Source: Paraburkholderia caballeronis (GTDB taxonomy: Bacteria; Pseudomonadota; Gammaproteobacteria; Burkholderiales; Burkholderiaceae). From it: a stretch of DNA of 64,000 nucleotides. The stretch is from assembly GCF_900104845.1 (NCBI RefSeq), contig NZ_FNSR01000001.1, positions 2,666,001 to 2,730,000 of the forward strand, read 5' to 3'. The notes under the pieces were generated by a model that did no database searches, was not told the DNA's origin, and worked only from the letters and a program-made list of their open reading frames with translations. A program made the position numbers and the translations under genes. Below are positions 1-7,491 of the stretch, in pieces; position 1 is the first letter of the stretch, and every line of letters starts with the position of its first letter.

Positions 1-423
1 GATGATCGAGATGAGCTTTGCCGCGTAATTCGGGTCCGTGGCATAGCCGGCGGCGGCGACGGCGCGCGCGAACGTCGCGCCGCTCGTGTACGCGAATGCC
101 GGCGCGTAGCGCGGGTTGTCGAGCAGGAACTGGGCACGGTCGCGAATACTGGCGAGCCAGCTGTCATAGACGCGCCACGTCGCGTTCACTGTGACCGGCT
201 TGCCGTTCTCGTATTCGGTGGTCGGCAGGACGACGGTCGGGCCGGTCCAGCTTCGATCCGCCTTCACGCCGAACAGGTTGAAATACCGCTGCGCCAGTTG
301 CGACTTCGCCCAGCCGGATTCGAGCGCCGCCTGCGCGATAGTGAAGCTGGCCGGAATCTTCGTGGTCGTCGCGAGTTCGCGCGCGGCCGGCGCGATCGCG
401 TCGATGAAATCGTCGGGCTGCAT
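1..423 (-). CDS. Endolysin, glucosaminidase (FlgJ-like) domain, partial
   Basis: Reading leftward from the ATG at 423 gives 141 residues with no stop before the window edge, so the C-terminus is missing. The N-terminal residues DDFIDAIAPAARELA, then IPASFTIAQAALESGWAKSQ, followed by YFNLFGVKAD, match the glucosaminidase / FlgJ C-terminal fold used by phage peptidoglycan hydrolases; the glutamate of ALESGWA is the expected catalytic acid. No signal peptide is visible, so export would depend on the holin encoded immediately upstream (stop and start separated by 2 bp). This is the lysis enzyme at the end of the late operon. Rz/Rz1-type spanins would be expected further left. Confidence 0.85.
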   Translation of the reverse strand, partial: MQPDDFIDAIAPAARELATTTKIPASFTIAQAALESGWAKSQLAQRYFNLFGVKADRSWTGPTVVLPTTEYENGKPVTVNATWRVYDSWLASIRDRAQFLLDNPRYAPAFAYTSGATFARAVAAAGYATDPNYAAKLISII

Positions 424-425
424 GA

Positions 426-662
426 TTACCGCCCTCCGAAGAAGATGTAGCGCGATGCCTCGATGAGCACCCCGCCGACCAGAGAGCCGATCCCCATCAG
501 CACGAACAGCGATCCCCTGCCCTGATTCGCCATCTCGAGCAGGCGCTTGATGTCCGTGCGCATCTCCTGGTTCTCCGCGCGCAGCTCGGCGAGCTGCTGG
601 CCCTGCGCTTCGACGCGCGCAAGCATTCGCCCGAATTCGATCGGGTCGATTTCATCCGTCAT
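426..662 (-). CDS. Holin-like small membrane protein
   Basis: The 78-residue protein has an acidic N-terminus (MTDEIDPIEFGRML), a charged amphipathic or coiled-coil stretch to about residue 48, and one clear hydrophobic segment near residues 52-70 (LFVLMGIGSLVGGVLIEA), ending in basic residues. Size, a single C-terminal membrane segment and position directly before the endolysin fit a holin, or a haemolysin-XhlA-like membrane component. The start is the ATG at 662, about 10 bases beyond a terminator-like hairpin. I cannot assign it to a named holin class. An alternative is an accessory lysis protein, with the true holin outside the window. Confidence 0.6.
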   Translation of the reverse strand: MTDEIDPIEFGRMLARVEAQGQQLAELRAENQEMRTDIKRLLEMANQGRGSLFVLMGIGSLVGGVLIEASRYIFFGGR

Positions 663-672
663 GGGATACCCC

Positions 673-701
673 GGAAAAAGAAAAGCCGCCCGAAGGCGGC
701 T
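673..701 (-). terminator. UUCG-loop terminator before the lysis genes
   Basis: On the minus strand a 7-bp GC stem (684-690 with 695-701) closed by a TTCG loop is followed by a T-rich run (673-683). It lies immediately upstream of the holin start, so late transcripts must read through it or restart. An almost identical hairpin occurs at 4603-4633. Confidence 0.75.
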
Positions 702-714
702 GGTGCTCCTGCAC

Positions 715-744
715 TTGACAAGAGTTCCTTTAAGGAACTATCTT
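715..744 (+). promoter_or_regulatory. Sigma-70 promoter with a palindromic operator in the spacer
   Basis: A consensus -35 TTGACA (715-720) and a -10-like TATCTT (739-744) are separated by 18 bp. The spacer and -10 edge hold the palindrome AGTTCCTT-T-AAGGAACT (723-739). A repressor bound there would block RNA polymerase. The promoter faces the plus-strand cargo genes at 843-1798, opposite to the late operon, so these genes can be expressed in the lysogen. The likely ligand is the HTH-like protein encoded at 843-1145 (inference). Confidence 0.8.
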
Positions 745-842
745 GACTGCGTTGGGCGCGCTTTCCGCGACTGCCCGCTACTCCGAAAGGATGATCACAA
801 TGAAGCTCTCTTTTCGCGTGCGCCCACGCCACGCCAGTCACC

Positions 843-1145
843 ATGCGCATTCGCTACACGGCGCCGACACCCAAGGATCTCCGCGATCTGAAGGAACGGC
901 TGGATTTTTCCGGGAAGCAGATGGCCGACCTGTTCGGGCTCGCCAGCGCTCAGCAATGGCACAAGTACTGCGGCGGCAGCGAGCCGCGGGAAATGAGTCT
1001 GCCGATGCTGTTTCTCGCGGGAGCGCTGCTCAATCGCTCGTTCAGCGTCGAGGAAGTTTTCGACTGGTGCCGCGCAGTGGGCGCGCAGATCGAGACAAGC
1101 GAGCCGCCGGCCACGCCGGTACCCGATGGAGAGCAGCAGCCGTAG
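843..1145 (+). CDS. Small HTH-like phage regulator
   Basis: This 100-residue protein has an N-terminal half resembling a helix-turn-helix of the XRE type: LRDLKERLDFSGKQMADLFGL, with the turn around GLASAQQW. An aromatic-rich helical region follows, then a proline-rich tail. The start ATG at 843 lies about 90 bases after the promoter at 715-744. It belongs to a type of short predicted regulator often seen near Burkholderia phage lysis genes; I recognise the pattern but not a named family. Probable role: autoregulation of the cargo transcript through the palindrome in its promoter. It is followed after 2 bp by the outer-membrane gene. Confidence 0.65.
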   Translation: MRIRYTAPTPKDLRDLKERLDFSGKQMADLFGLASAQQWHKYCGGSEPREMSLPMLFLAGALLNRSFSVEEVFDWCRAVGAQIETSEPPATPVPDGEQQP

Positions 1146-1147
1146 CG

Positions 1148-1798
1148 ATGTCGCTCGGCTGCGCAGCTGCCACGCAGGCGCGCGCGGAATCGTGGTTTCA
1201 GTTCGAGGCCGGTCTCGGCGGAGCCTTCGTGAAGGACATGGGCGACGGCACCTGGATTCAGCAGGGCGCGCCCAATAACCGCGAGCGGCAGAAGTCCGTC
1301 GCGGTCATGGCCGGCATCACCGGTCAGCTTTACCAGCACGGGCCATGGGACGTTCGCTACCACGCGGACTACATCTATATCGGCAACTTCAGCGCCAGCG
1401 TCGACGGAGTGCCGGACGCGAACTACGACCCGGTGAAACACCGCATGGTCAACCTGCCCACGCAGATGCGCTACTCGCCGTTCAGCGGCCAGGGACATGT
1501 GCAGGGTGTGCCGCTCACGCTCGATGCCGGCTACACCTACCGCGGCTGGCGGCTCGGCGCCGAGGCCGGCGCCTGGGTCTACTGGCAGACGTGGCACGAG
1601 ACGCTCTACAACCTCGCGGACCAGTGGCAGGACCTCTCGCACAGGACCTCGCCGCAGGTCGGCTTCGTCGTCGGCGCAAGCGTCGAGCGCGGTCGCCTGT
1701 CGGTCTCCTACCGCTACTACCAGATCTCGGCGAGGTGGAATCCCTATCCGGGGCTCGCCACGGGGGCGCACGTGCTCATGGTGCGCTACCGCTTTTAA
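1148..1798 (+). CDS. Outer-membrane beta-barrel protein (prophage cargo)
   Basis: The 216-residue protein starts with a short hydrophobic stretch ending in the signal-peptidase-like site TQARA|ES. It continues with alternating, aromatic-rich strands and glycine turns (for example YHADYIYIGNFSA, TYRGWRLGAEAGAWVYWQTW) and ends in an aromatic strand, MVRYRF, with C-terminal Phe as in outer-membrane barrels. I chose the ATG at 1148. The in-frame codons just upstream read as an arginine- and alanine-rich run that would complete a better signal peptide, but no start codon is seen there. Located behind the regulator gene and its own promoter, it is a candidate surface-altering lysogenic-conversion protein. 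Exact function is unknown. Confidence 0.65.
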   Translation: MSLGCAAATQARAESWFQFEAGLGGAFVKDMGDGTWIQQGAPNNRERQKSVAVMAGITGQLYQHGPWDVRYHADYIYIGNFSASVDGVPDANYDPVKHRMVNLPTQMRYSPFSGQGHVQGVPLTLDAGYTYRGWRLGAEAGAWVYWQTWHETLYNLADQWQDLSHRTSPQVGFVVGASVERGRLSVSYRYYQISARWNPYPGLATGAHVLMVRYRF

Positions 1799-1902
1799 TG
1801 TGCCGCCGCTGCGGAACGATGCTGATGTCATTGAAGCGACAGTGAGATTCTGAAGCTGGCAGTCTGCTAATATCGCCAGTCTGCCGTGCTGGAGACCACC
1901 TT

Positions 1903-3018
1903 GTGACAATCAGGAGCCTTGAAGGCCTTCGCGGTGCCGCGGCGCTGCTCGTTGTGTTCTATCACCTCAATCTCGCCTTCCACTACCTGCTTGGAGTCGA
2001 CTACCCAGCACTATTCGTGGCGCGCAACGGCTATCTTGCTGTCGATCTATTCTTCGTTCTGAGCGGCTTCGTTATCAACCGTGCCTATAGAAAGACGATC
2101 GATGGTTCGCCGGAATTGTTCCGGTTCATGATCCGGAGATTTGGACGAATCTGGCCGCTACATATCGCGACGACGATCATTCTGGTAATCGGGACCGTGA
2201 CGCTGGGAATAGATAGTATTCCAGCTCCATCCGTCTCGATCGCTCTTGTCACAATGACGCAGGGATTCAACCTGTTCTCCCACAACGTCGGGACGCGTGC
2301 GAGTTGGAGTGCTGCCGACGAGTTCTATACTTATCTGCTATTCGGTGTTCTATGCCTATTTTTGAGCAGCCGAAAAAGACAGTCCCTCTTCGTGCTCTTC
2401 GCTGCTGTAGGCTACGCCATCGCGATCCGGTCATCAGTTGCGAATGAATGCCTGACACATGGGCACTGTTTCGACCTGACCTTTCGGTATGGCTGGGCGC
2501 GATGCATCGCCGGCTTTTTCATTGGAGCGCTTTGCTCCGACAGGCTCCCTCCCTCAGCGGCACAACGATTTTCAACTGCGATATTTCAGATACCAGTCTT
2601 TACGATTTCTGTCGGGCTGATCGTAGCTACAAGCCTAATCCCTTGGCTCGCCTTCGCTGCGCCACTCATCTTTTTGGCACTTGTCGTGTCTTTATCTGAA
2701 GATGCCGGGCCTGTGGCACGGCTATTCCAGCTACGTGCATTCCAATATCTGGGGAAAATTTCCTATTCCCTCTATCTCGTGCATGCCATGTTGACCGGAT
2801 TCCTCGTTCTATTCTCTCCACAACTACACTCAATACGCGGACCAATGCTCGTCGGCTTGATCTTCATTTTCATGTCGATTCTGATCGCAGATGTGCTGTC
2901 GCGCTGCATCGAAATGCCGTTCCGATCGATATTCCGAAAGGTGGCTGACAGAGCGTCAATAAAGCGGCCCAAAAGTGCTGCCCAAAATCGTAGACCCTCC
3001 CCTGCCCAAGAGCCATGA
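1903..3018 (+). CDS. Membrane acyltransferase, OafA/acyltransferase-3 family
   Basis: The 371-residue protein begins at a GTG preceded by GGAGA. It shows the family signature at its N-terminus: RSLEGLRGAAALLVVFYHL, then the DLFFVLSGFVI motif, followed by about ten hydrophobic segments. Members transfer acetyl or other acyl groups to surface glycans such as O-antigen or capsule. The gene is visibly AT-richer than the surrounding phage genes and lies on the strand opposite to the late operon, between tail-fibre and lysis genes. This is the classic setting of a prophage O-antigen-modifying cargo gene that could block superinfection (inference). It ends 12 bp before the convergent gene at 3030. 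Confidence 0.9.
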   Translation: MTIRSLEGLRGAAALLVVFYHLNLAFHYLLGVDYPALFVARNGYLAVDLFFVLSGFVINRAYRKTIDGSPELFRFMIRRFGRIWPLHIATTIILVIGTVTLGIDSIPAPSVSIALVTMTQGFNLFSHNVGTRASWSAADEFYTYLLFGVLCLFLSSRKRQSLFVLFAAVGYAIAIRSSVANECLTHGHCFDLTFRYGWARCIAGFFIGALCSDRLPPSAAQRFSTAIFQIPVFTISVGLIVATSLIPWLAFAAPLIFLALVVSLSEDAGPVARLFQLRAFQYLGKISYSLYLVHAMLTGFLVLFSPQLHSIRGPMLVGLIFIFMSILIADVLSRCIEMPFRSIFRKVADRASIKRPKSAAQNRRPSPAQEP

Positions 3019-3029
3019 GCGACCCTTGT

Positions 3030-3212
3030 TCAGTCAGGGAATCCTACCGGCAAACCTAGGATCTCTGCTGCTTTTACAAACGCCATGTACCTAGCATCAC
3101 TCGTGTCTACGACCCCCTGATTTGGAAATTCAACAGCATCCTGCTGCCCTCCGAATATGGACACGATGGAAGTCTCGCTACTGTCAGAAAACTGAACATA
3201 TGCCTTTGACAT
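3030..3212 (-). CDS. Small protein downstream of tail fibre
   Basis: The 60-residue protein begins MSKAYVQFSDSSE and includes FPNQGVVDTSDARYMAF. Short proteins with this pattern (a VQFSD-like start and a PNQ..-D-RY segment) are common directly after tail-fibre genes of Burkholderia phages. It may be a fibre chaperone or a tail-tip component, but I know no demonstrated function. It starts 9 bp after the tail-fibre stop and shares that region's lower GC content. Confidence 0.6.
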   Translation of the reverse strand: MSKAYVQFSDSSETSIVSIFGGQQDAVEFPNQGVVDTSDARYMAFVKAAEILGLPVGFPD

Positions 3213-3221
3213 TAAACGACC

Positions 3222-4589
3222 TCAAAACTTGTAAGAGGAAATGTTTAGACCGAACGTCATCGTGCCCGAGCTGATTTGGGCTTTATAGTAGATCGTTTGG
3301 GGGGTAATTAGCGGAATATCAGCCGAAGTCACATTCGAGCCGTTAGACCCATTGAATGAGAGATATGAGCCATACGTCCCACCGGAATCGCCGTTCAGAT
3401 TCACGGACCCACTGCCGCTAGCGCTCGACTGGATTCCAATGATGAAACTGGCTGTTTTCGCGTTTTTCGGGGCAATAGATGCAATCGACAGCAACGTAGG
3501 GCTGGTCTGCTGCACTGAAGTGCTAATGATCTGAGACGGCTGCGGGAAAATTGTTCTATTAGTCTGAAAGCCATTGCCAAACAAACCGCCCGAAGTCGTC
3601 GGCCATACGCTCACCAGCGCGCTCGCCGTATAGCCCGTGGGCATGTGCGTACCGCCGTACACCTCCGGCGCCTTAGCCGAGGTGGCGTCCGTCGCGAGCA
3701 ACGCGGTCGCCCCGCTCGACGGGTTGAGGATGGCGTAGATCGCGACGAAGCCGGAAGCTGGCGCGCTGCCGGTATCCATGCCGCCGGCGCCGGTCGTGGA
3801 CACGTTGATCGTCTTGCTGAACGACGACAGACAATAGCGAAGACCGCCGAGCGCACTTTCGACGATGATCTCGTCGGCCGAGAGCGTCGCCGATGCGGAT
3901 GCGGCCGAAATGCTCATCAATAGGTTGCGACACTGGCCGACGACGCCCGATGCCTGGCCGAATTGCATGGCGTGGGCGGATGCGGTTGCAGTCCCTACAA
4001 CAAGGGGATGAAACTGGCGTGCCGCAGAGCCACCGACAATATCCCACTCGTTGGAGCCGTTGGAGATAATAACGACCTCGTCGCCTGGCTGTACCGACAC
4101 AGGCGACAAGTTGCTAATTTGCCCACTCGTAATTTGGTCGGCACCGACCGACGCAATTTGAATAGCATTTGCGCCATGATTTGAAATTGTGAAACATCCT
4201 CCTGCGGCAATCGTCACGCTAGAAGGTAGGGTGAGTACAATTCCCGTTGCACTTCCATAGGACTCGATAATTGCTCCTATTTGAGATGCATTAAGGACCA
4301 GGCTTGACGGAGTGACAATCTGCCCGTTGAATGTACCCCGCGCCCCCGCAACGATAGATCGAATCGCGGCGAGTATCTGATTGTTGTTGTTCCGGTTCGG
4401 CGTCAGCCCGGCGGCCGCGATGATCGCGATCAGCTCTTCCTGAATGGCGTTGTACTGATACGCCGGCCACTGCGTCGCGAGCACGTTCGTCGAGGGGTTG
4501 CCGTCGGTCGCGAAGGCGGGCGTGCCAGTCGCGGGCGCAGTGTCGGCCTGCGCCTGCGGCACGGTGTTGGAGGCAATGAGTCGATCCAT
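3222..4589 (-). CDS. Tail fibre protein
   Basis: The 455-residue protein has a conserved N-terminal baseplate-attachment region (MDRLIASNTVPQAQADTAPA, then an N-rich segment). Long beta-rich, Ser/Thr/Gly-rich repeats and a C-terminal domain with SASGSGSVNLNGDSGGTYGS follow. It would form the receptor-binding trimer. The gene follows the gp48-like baseplate gene, as in Mu-type tails. Base composition is patchy: the stretches encoding the C-terminal receptor part (about 3230-3600) and an internal part (about 4000-4360) are AT-richer than the rest. This suggests exchange of host-recognition modules. The next gene downstream is a 60-residue putative accessory protein. Confidence 0.85.
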   Translation of the reverse strand: MDRLIASNTVPQAQADTAPATGTPAFATDGNPSTNVLATQWPAYQYNAIQEELIAIIAAAGLTPNRNNNNQILAAIRSIVAGARGTFNGQIVTPSSLVLNASQIGAIIESYGSATGIVLTLPSSVTIAAGGCFTISNHGANAIQIASVGADQITSGQISNLSPVSVQPGDEVVIISNGSNEWDIVGGSAARQFHPLVVGTATASAHAMQFGQASGVVGQCRNLLMSISAASASATLSADEIIVESALGGLRYCLSSFSKTINVSTTGAGGMDTGSAPASGFVAIYAILNPSSGATALLATDATSAKAPEVYGGTHMPTGYTASALVSVWPTTSGGLFGNGFQTNRTIFPQPSQIISTSVQQTSPTLLSIASIAPKNAKTASFIIGIQSSASGSGSVNLNGDSGGTYGSYLSFNGSNGSNVTSADIPLITPQTIYYKAQISSGTMTFGLNISSYKF

Positions 4590-4602
4590 GGATATCGATC
4601 CT

Positions 4603-4633
4603 GGAAAAGAAAAAGCCGCCCGAAGGCGGCTTT
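4603..4633 (-). terminator. UUCG-loop terminator before tail fibre
   Basis: On the minus strand a 9-bp stem (4612-4620 with 4625-4633) with loop TTCG runs into a TTCTTTTCC tract. It lies between the gp48-like gene and the tail-fibre start at 4589, and is nearly the same sequence as the hairpin at 673-701. Confidence 0.75.
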
Positions 4634-4660
4634 GTTTGCGATGTAGACCTGATCGTCCGA

Positions 4661-5254
4661 TCAGTCCGAATACTGGAAATTGAGGATGGTGTGAGCAGGT
4701 GCGAAGCGCTGAAGCTCACACTGCAGGACGTTGTTTCCCCACGTGGCGAACGGTGTGCCGAACGACCCGCCAAACGTCAGGCTGTTGATCGTGAACGTCG
4801 GCGCATTCACCTGCCATGCGAACGCCCAGTCAGCGCCACCGAACGGCAGACCGAAGTAATTGCCGAATCGCGACGGCACAAACTGGGTGATCGTGATCGG
4901 GTAGCCGAGTGCCGCGGCGACGGCGGTGAAATACGGAATCGACTGGCCGCCGGTCGCCGTGAGACGCGCGACTACCTGCGCGACGCGCTGCGCCGTGGTC
5001 GGCGCTTCGCCCGCGCACGGATCAGGAAGCCCAAGCGTTTCTTCCCACTCAGGCAGCAGCTCGTAGGTCGAGCTCGGGAATGCGTCGATGAGCAGATTGT
5101 TCGCGCGGGCGGACAGCGCGGCGAATACCGGCGTCAGGCCGGCGAGCACGCGCGTTTGCGTGGCGCTCGCATCGCGCGGCCATACGCGCCCGCGCGGCAG
5201 CAGCTTTTGCAGTGCCGCAAGGTAATCGGCAGGACCGTAGTTGGGAGCTGGCAT
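4661..5254 (-). CDS. Baseplate protein, Mu gp48 / YmfQ-like (DUF2313)
   Basis: The 197-residue protein has the family opening ADYLAALQKLLPRGRVWPRD and the internal motif ELLPEWEETLGLPDPC, typical of YmfQ/gp48 proteins, which attach to the baseplate wedge and connect the tail fibre. It is the third member of the ordered gp46-gp47-gp48 set here and starts 7 bp after the gp47-like gene ends. A hairpin terminator separates it from the fibre gene downstream. Confidence 0.88.
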   Translation of the reverse strand: MPAPNYGPADYLAALQKLLPRGRVWPRDASATQTRVLAGLTPVFAALSARANNLLIDAFPSSTYELLPEWEETLGLPDPCAGEAPTTAQRVAQVVARLTATGGQSIPYFTAVAAALGYPITITQFVPSRFGNYFGLPFGGADWAFAWQVNAPTFTINSLTFGGSFGTPFATWGNNVLQCELQRFAPAHTILNFQYSD

Positions 5255-5260
5255 CGACGG

Positions 5261-6427
5261 TTATGAGAAGTTACACACACCGAGCACAGGCAACTGGCCG
5301 GTGCCGTTCGTGATGTTCGTGTTGGCCGGATACGTCGTCGTGACGCCGTCGACGGTACTGGTGATCTGCGTGAGCAGGTAACCGCCGGTGCCCGGTACCG
5401 AGTTGATCGCGGCCGCAATATCGGAGAGGTCGATCGTGCCGGCCGGCTCGCCTTCCCTGAAGAAGACGTCGCTGATTGCGTCCTTCACGGCCTGCTGCGT
5501 CGCGCTGCTGGCGCTCGACAGGCCCGCGATCGTGAACCCGATCTGGTTCTGGATCGGCGCGCACAGATAGACGAGCGCGGTGACTGGCTGCTCGTCGATC
5601 ATGGCGTCGGCAACGGTGAGTTGGTCGCCAGTCGCGACAGTGCCGCGCGGGATACCGCCGGGCCCGCGGTCGAACTGCGAGACACCGTCCGTCCCCTGCG
5701 GGAAGCCGGCATGCGCCGATTCGACGTTGTCCATCATGAAGTAGACGACGACGGTGCCGACACCGAAACCGCTCGGCACGCACCACGCGCGCGTGACACC
5801 AGCCACGGCCGTCGCCCACGTTATGTAATCGTCCTTGTCGCCGCCGTGCGCCGGATCCTGGAATGCCTGCATGACGCGCGCGCGAAACGCGTCCTGCGTC
5901 TCGACATCGGCACCCTCAGTCACCATCGCGGTGACCGCGCCGGTCGACTGCACGCCCGGAATGGCAATGTCGAGCGTCATGGCCGTTCCGACATCGCAGT
6001 TTCCCGCGGTGCCGGCCGTCGTCGCCTGCATGACTACCGTCACCGTCCCGCTCTCGGCCACGGTCGCGTTCTCGGTGGTGACATAAGCCATGCCGTCGCT
6101 GCGGGAGATCGCGGTGCCGGCATCCACCGGCGTGCCCGGTGTCCCCGTGAACTGGGCCTGCACAATCGCCGGCGTCGCAGCCTTCAGGTACGTGCCTTTC
6201 AGCGCTCCCCACCCGGCCAGAAATTCATCCTCAGCCGTGAACGGGACGGCCTGCTTTGCGATCCAGTCGAGATACCCGTACATGCCGAAAGCGAGCGCCG
6301 CGAGCGCCGAGCTAACGATCCTGAGCACCGCCTTCTGAAGATAGGAAAACACCGTGCCCGAGGCGTTGGTGATATCCGACCAGATCTGTTTGCGCAGATC
6401 CGTCAGGGTCGGTCGTGCATACGGCAT
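5261..6427 (-). CDS. Baseplate J-like protein, Mu gp47
   Basis: The 388-residue protein has the baseplate-J pattern: an N-terminal RPTLTDLRKQIWSDI segment, PFTAEDEFLAGWGALKGTYL, a domain with ETQDAFRARVMQAFQDPAHGG, and the central TRAWCVP strand region. It forms the wedge of the contractile-tail baseplate. Its ATG overlaps the stop of the gp46-like gene by one base (TGATG), showing translational coupling. Size is close to other J-like proteins. Confidence 0.92.
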   Translation of the reverse strand: MPYARPTLTDLRKQIWSDITNASGTVFSYLQKAVLRIVSSALAALAFGMYGYLDWIAKQAVPFTAEDEFLAGWGALKGTYLKAATPAIVQAQFTGTPGTPVDAGTAISRSDGMAYVTTENATVAESGTVTVVMQATTAGTAGNCDVGTAMTLDIAIPGVQSTGAVTAMVTEGADVETQDAFRARVMQAFQDPAHGGDKDDYITWATAVAGVTRAWCVPSGFGVGTVVVYFMMDNVESAHAGFPQGTDGVSQFDRGPGGIPRGTVATGDQLTVADAMIDEQPVTALVYLCAPIQNQIGFTIAGLSSASSATQQAVKDAISDVFFREGEPAGTIDLSDIAAAINSVPGTGGYLLTQITSTVDGVTTTYPANTNITNGTGQLPVLGVCNFS

Positions 6428-6882
6428 CAGTTCACCTCACTCCAGGCCCAGTTGAAAGTCTGCGCAGCGCCACCGTCCGGTGGCCATGCCACGACGACCG
6501 CGCCGAGCATGTCTGGCTTGACCCATTGAACGTTTACGTCGAAGCGCGCGACCACACCGGTATCGATCAACCACTGGATAGCTTCGACGATGTAGTCGTA
6601 TGCGTCGCGCAGTGTCTGGTCCGTCGGTGACTTTCTGCGCGAGAGCAGCCAGAGGCGGGAGCCGGTGGGCCCGAGCCCATCGATATTTCCGTCGTCACCC
6701 CACCAGCCGCGCCGGTCGTTCGAGCCGTCCGGAATGACGTCGTCCGTCGCGGCTTCGCGGTCCGTGAAGAGGCTCAGCAGCAACGCCGTTTCCAGGTCGT
6801 TGCCCGTCGCGATGTCATCGGCGAGCAGCGCCCAGTCGCCGCGCGCATTGGCGACGTCCCAAACAATTCGGATGTCGGACAT
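6427..6882 (-). CDS. Baseplate protein, Mu gp46-like (GP46 family)
   Basis: The 151-residue protein contains the GP46 hallmarks: an N-terminal DIRIVWD, a central LLSLFTDREA followed by RRGWWGD, and SRLWLLSRRK. Related proteins are small baseplate wedge components (gp25-like position) of Mu-type tails. It lies between the spike (gp45) and gp47 genes, the conserved order in Mu and SfV-like tails. Confidence 0.9.
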   Translation of the reverse strand: MSDIRIVWDVANARGDWALLADDIATGNDLETALLLSLFTDREAATDDVIPDGSNDRRGWWGDDGNIDGLGPTGSRLWLLSRRKSPTDQTLRDAYDYIVEAIQWLIDTGVVARFDVNVQWVKPDMLGAVVVAWPPDGGAAQTFNWAWSEVN

Positions 6883-6885
6883 GGA

Positions 6886-7491
6886 TTACATCGCCTGATT
6901 GGGCGTGCTCACCGTCCCGCCCTGCGGATCGTTGTGGTTGTGCCCGTTGTAGATCGAACGCATCTGCGCCATCGAGTTCGGATTGGTCCCGGAGTGGTCG
7001 ACAATGTCGCCCGTCGATTTCACCGTCGGCGTATCGAATTCGACGCCGCCGGGCGCGACCACCTTGAAGACGCCGGAGCAGTTGCACGTCACGTTGCTGG
7101 CATCGTTGATAGTCACCGGCTGCCCCTTCGCCTCGATGACGATGCCGCCGGACGCGGTGAGATAGATCTGCTTGCCGTCCTGCGTGTAAATCATCGTCTC
7201 GCCGGCCTTCAGCCCGCGCGGGCGCGACGCCTGATGACCGGACGCGACGACCACGCCGTTGCTGCGGTCGCCGCCGATAAACACGACGGCAACGTCGGAA
7301 CCCTGCGGCGGCACGGACGTGAAGCCGAACTCCGCGAGCCGGTTCAGATTGTCGATCGTCTCCAACTCATTGACGGTCACCTGCACCTGTTGCGCAGCGC
7401 CCCCATCGTTCACGAGATTCACCCGCGCGCGCCCGACGAGCAGCAACACGCGCCGCGCGAGGCGGCTCATGATTCCCTGTTCGCCGCTCAT
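6886..7491 (-). CDS. Baseplate assembly/spike protein, Mu gp45-like
   Basis: The start is the ATG at 7491, which overlaps the stop of the upstream gp44-like gene by 4 bp, giving 201 residues. It shows the gpV/gp45 spike architecture: an OB-fold N-terminus, the FGFTSVPPQGSDVAVVFIGG core with the typical PPxGS turn, then a beta-helix region and a C-terminal YNGHNHNDPQGG segment. The HNH-x2 histidines near the C-terminus fit the metal-binding membrane-piercing tip. A longer upstream open frame is only the antisense-free extension into gp44 and is not needed. Confidence 0.88.
   Translation of the reverse strand: MSGEQGIMSRLARRVLLLVGRARVNLVNDGGAAQQVQVTVNELETIDNLNRLAEFGFTSVPPQGSDVAVVFIGGDRSNGVVVASGHQASRPRGLKAGETMIYTQDGKQIYLTASGGIVIEAKGQPVTINDASNVTCNCSGVFKVVAPGGVEFDTPTVKSTGDIVDHSGTNPNSMAQMRSIYNGHNHNDPQGGTVSTPNQAM

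Noticed and set aside
743..1147. N-terminal extension of the outer-membrane protein frame up to 743
   Set aside because: It overlaps the whole regulator gene in another frame and begins inside the promoter; no signal-peptide-like start until the codons next to 1148.
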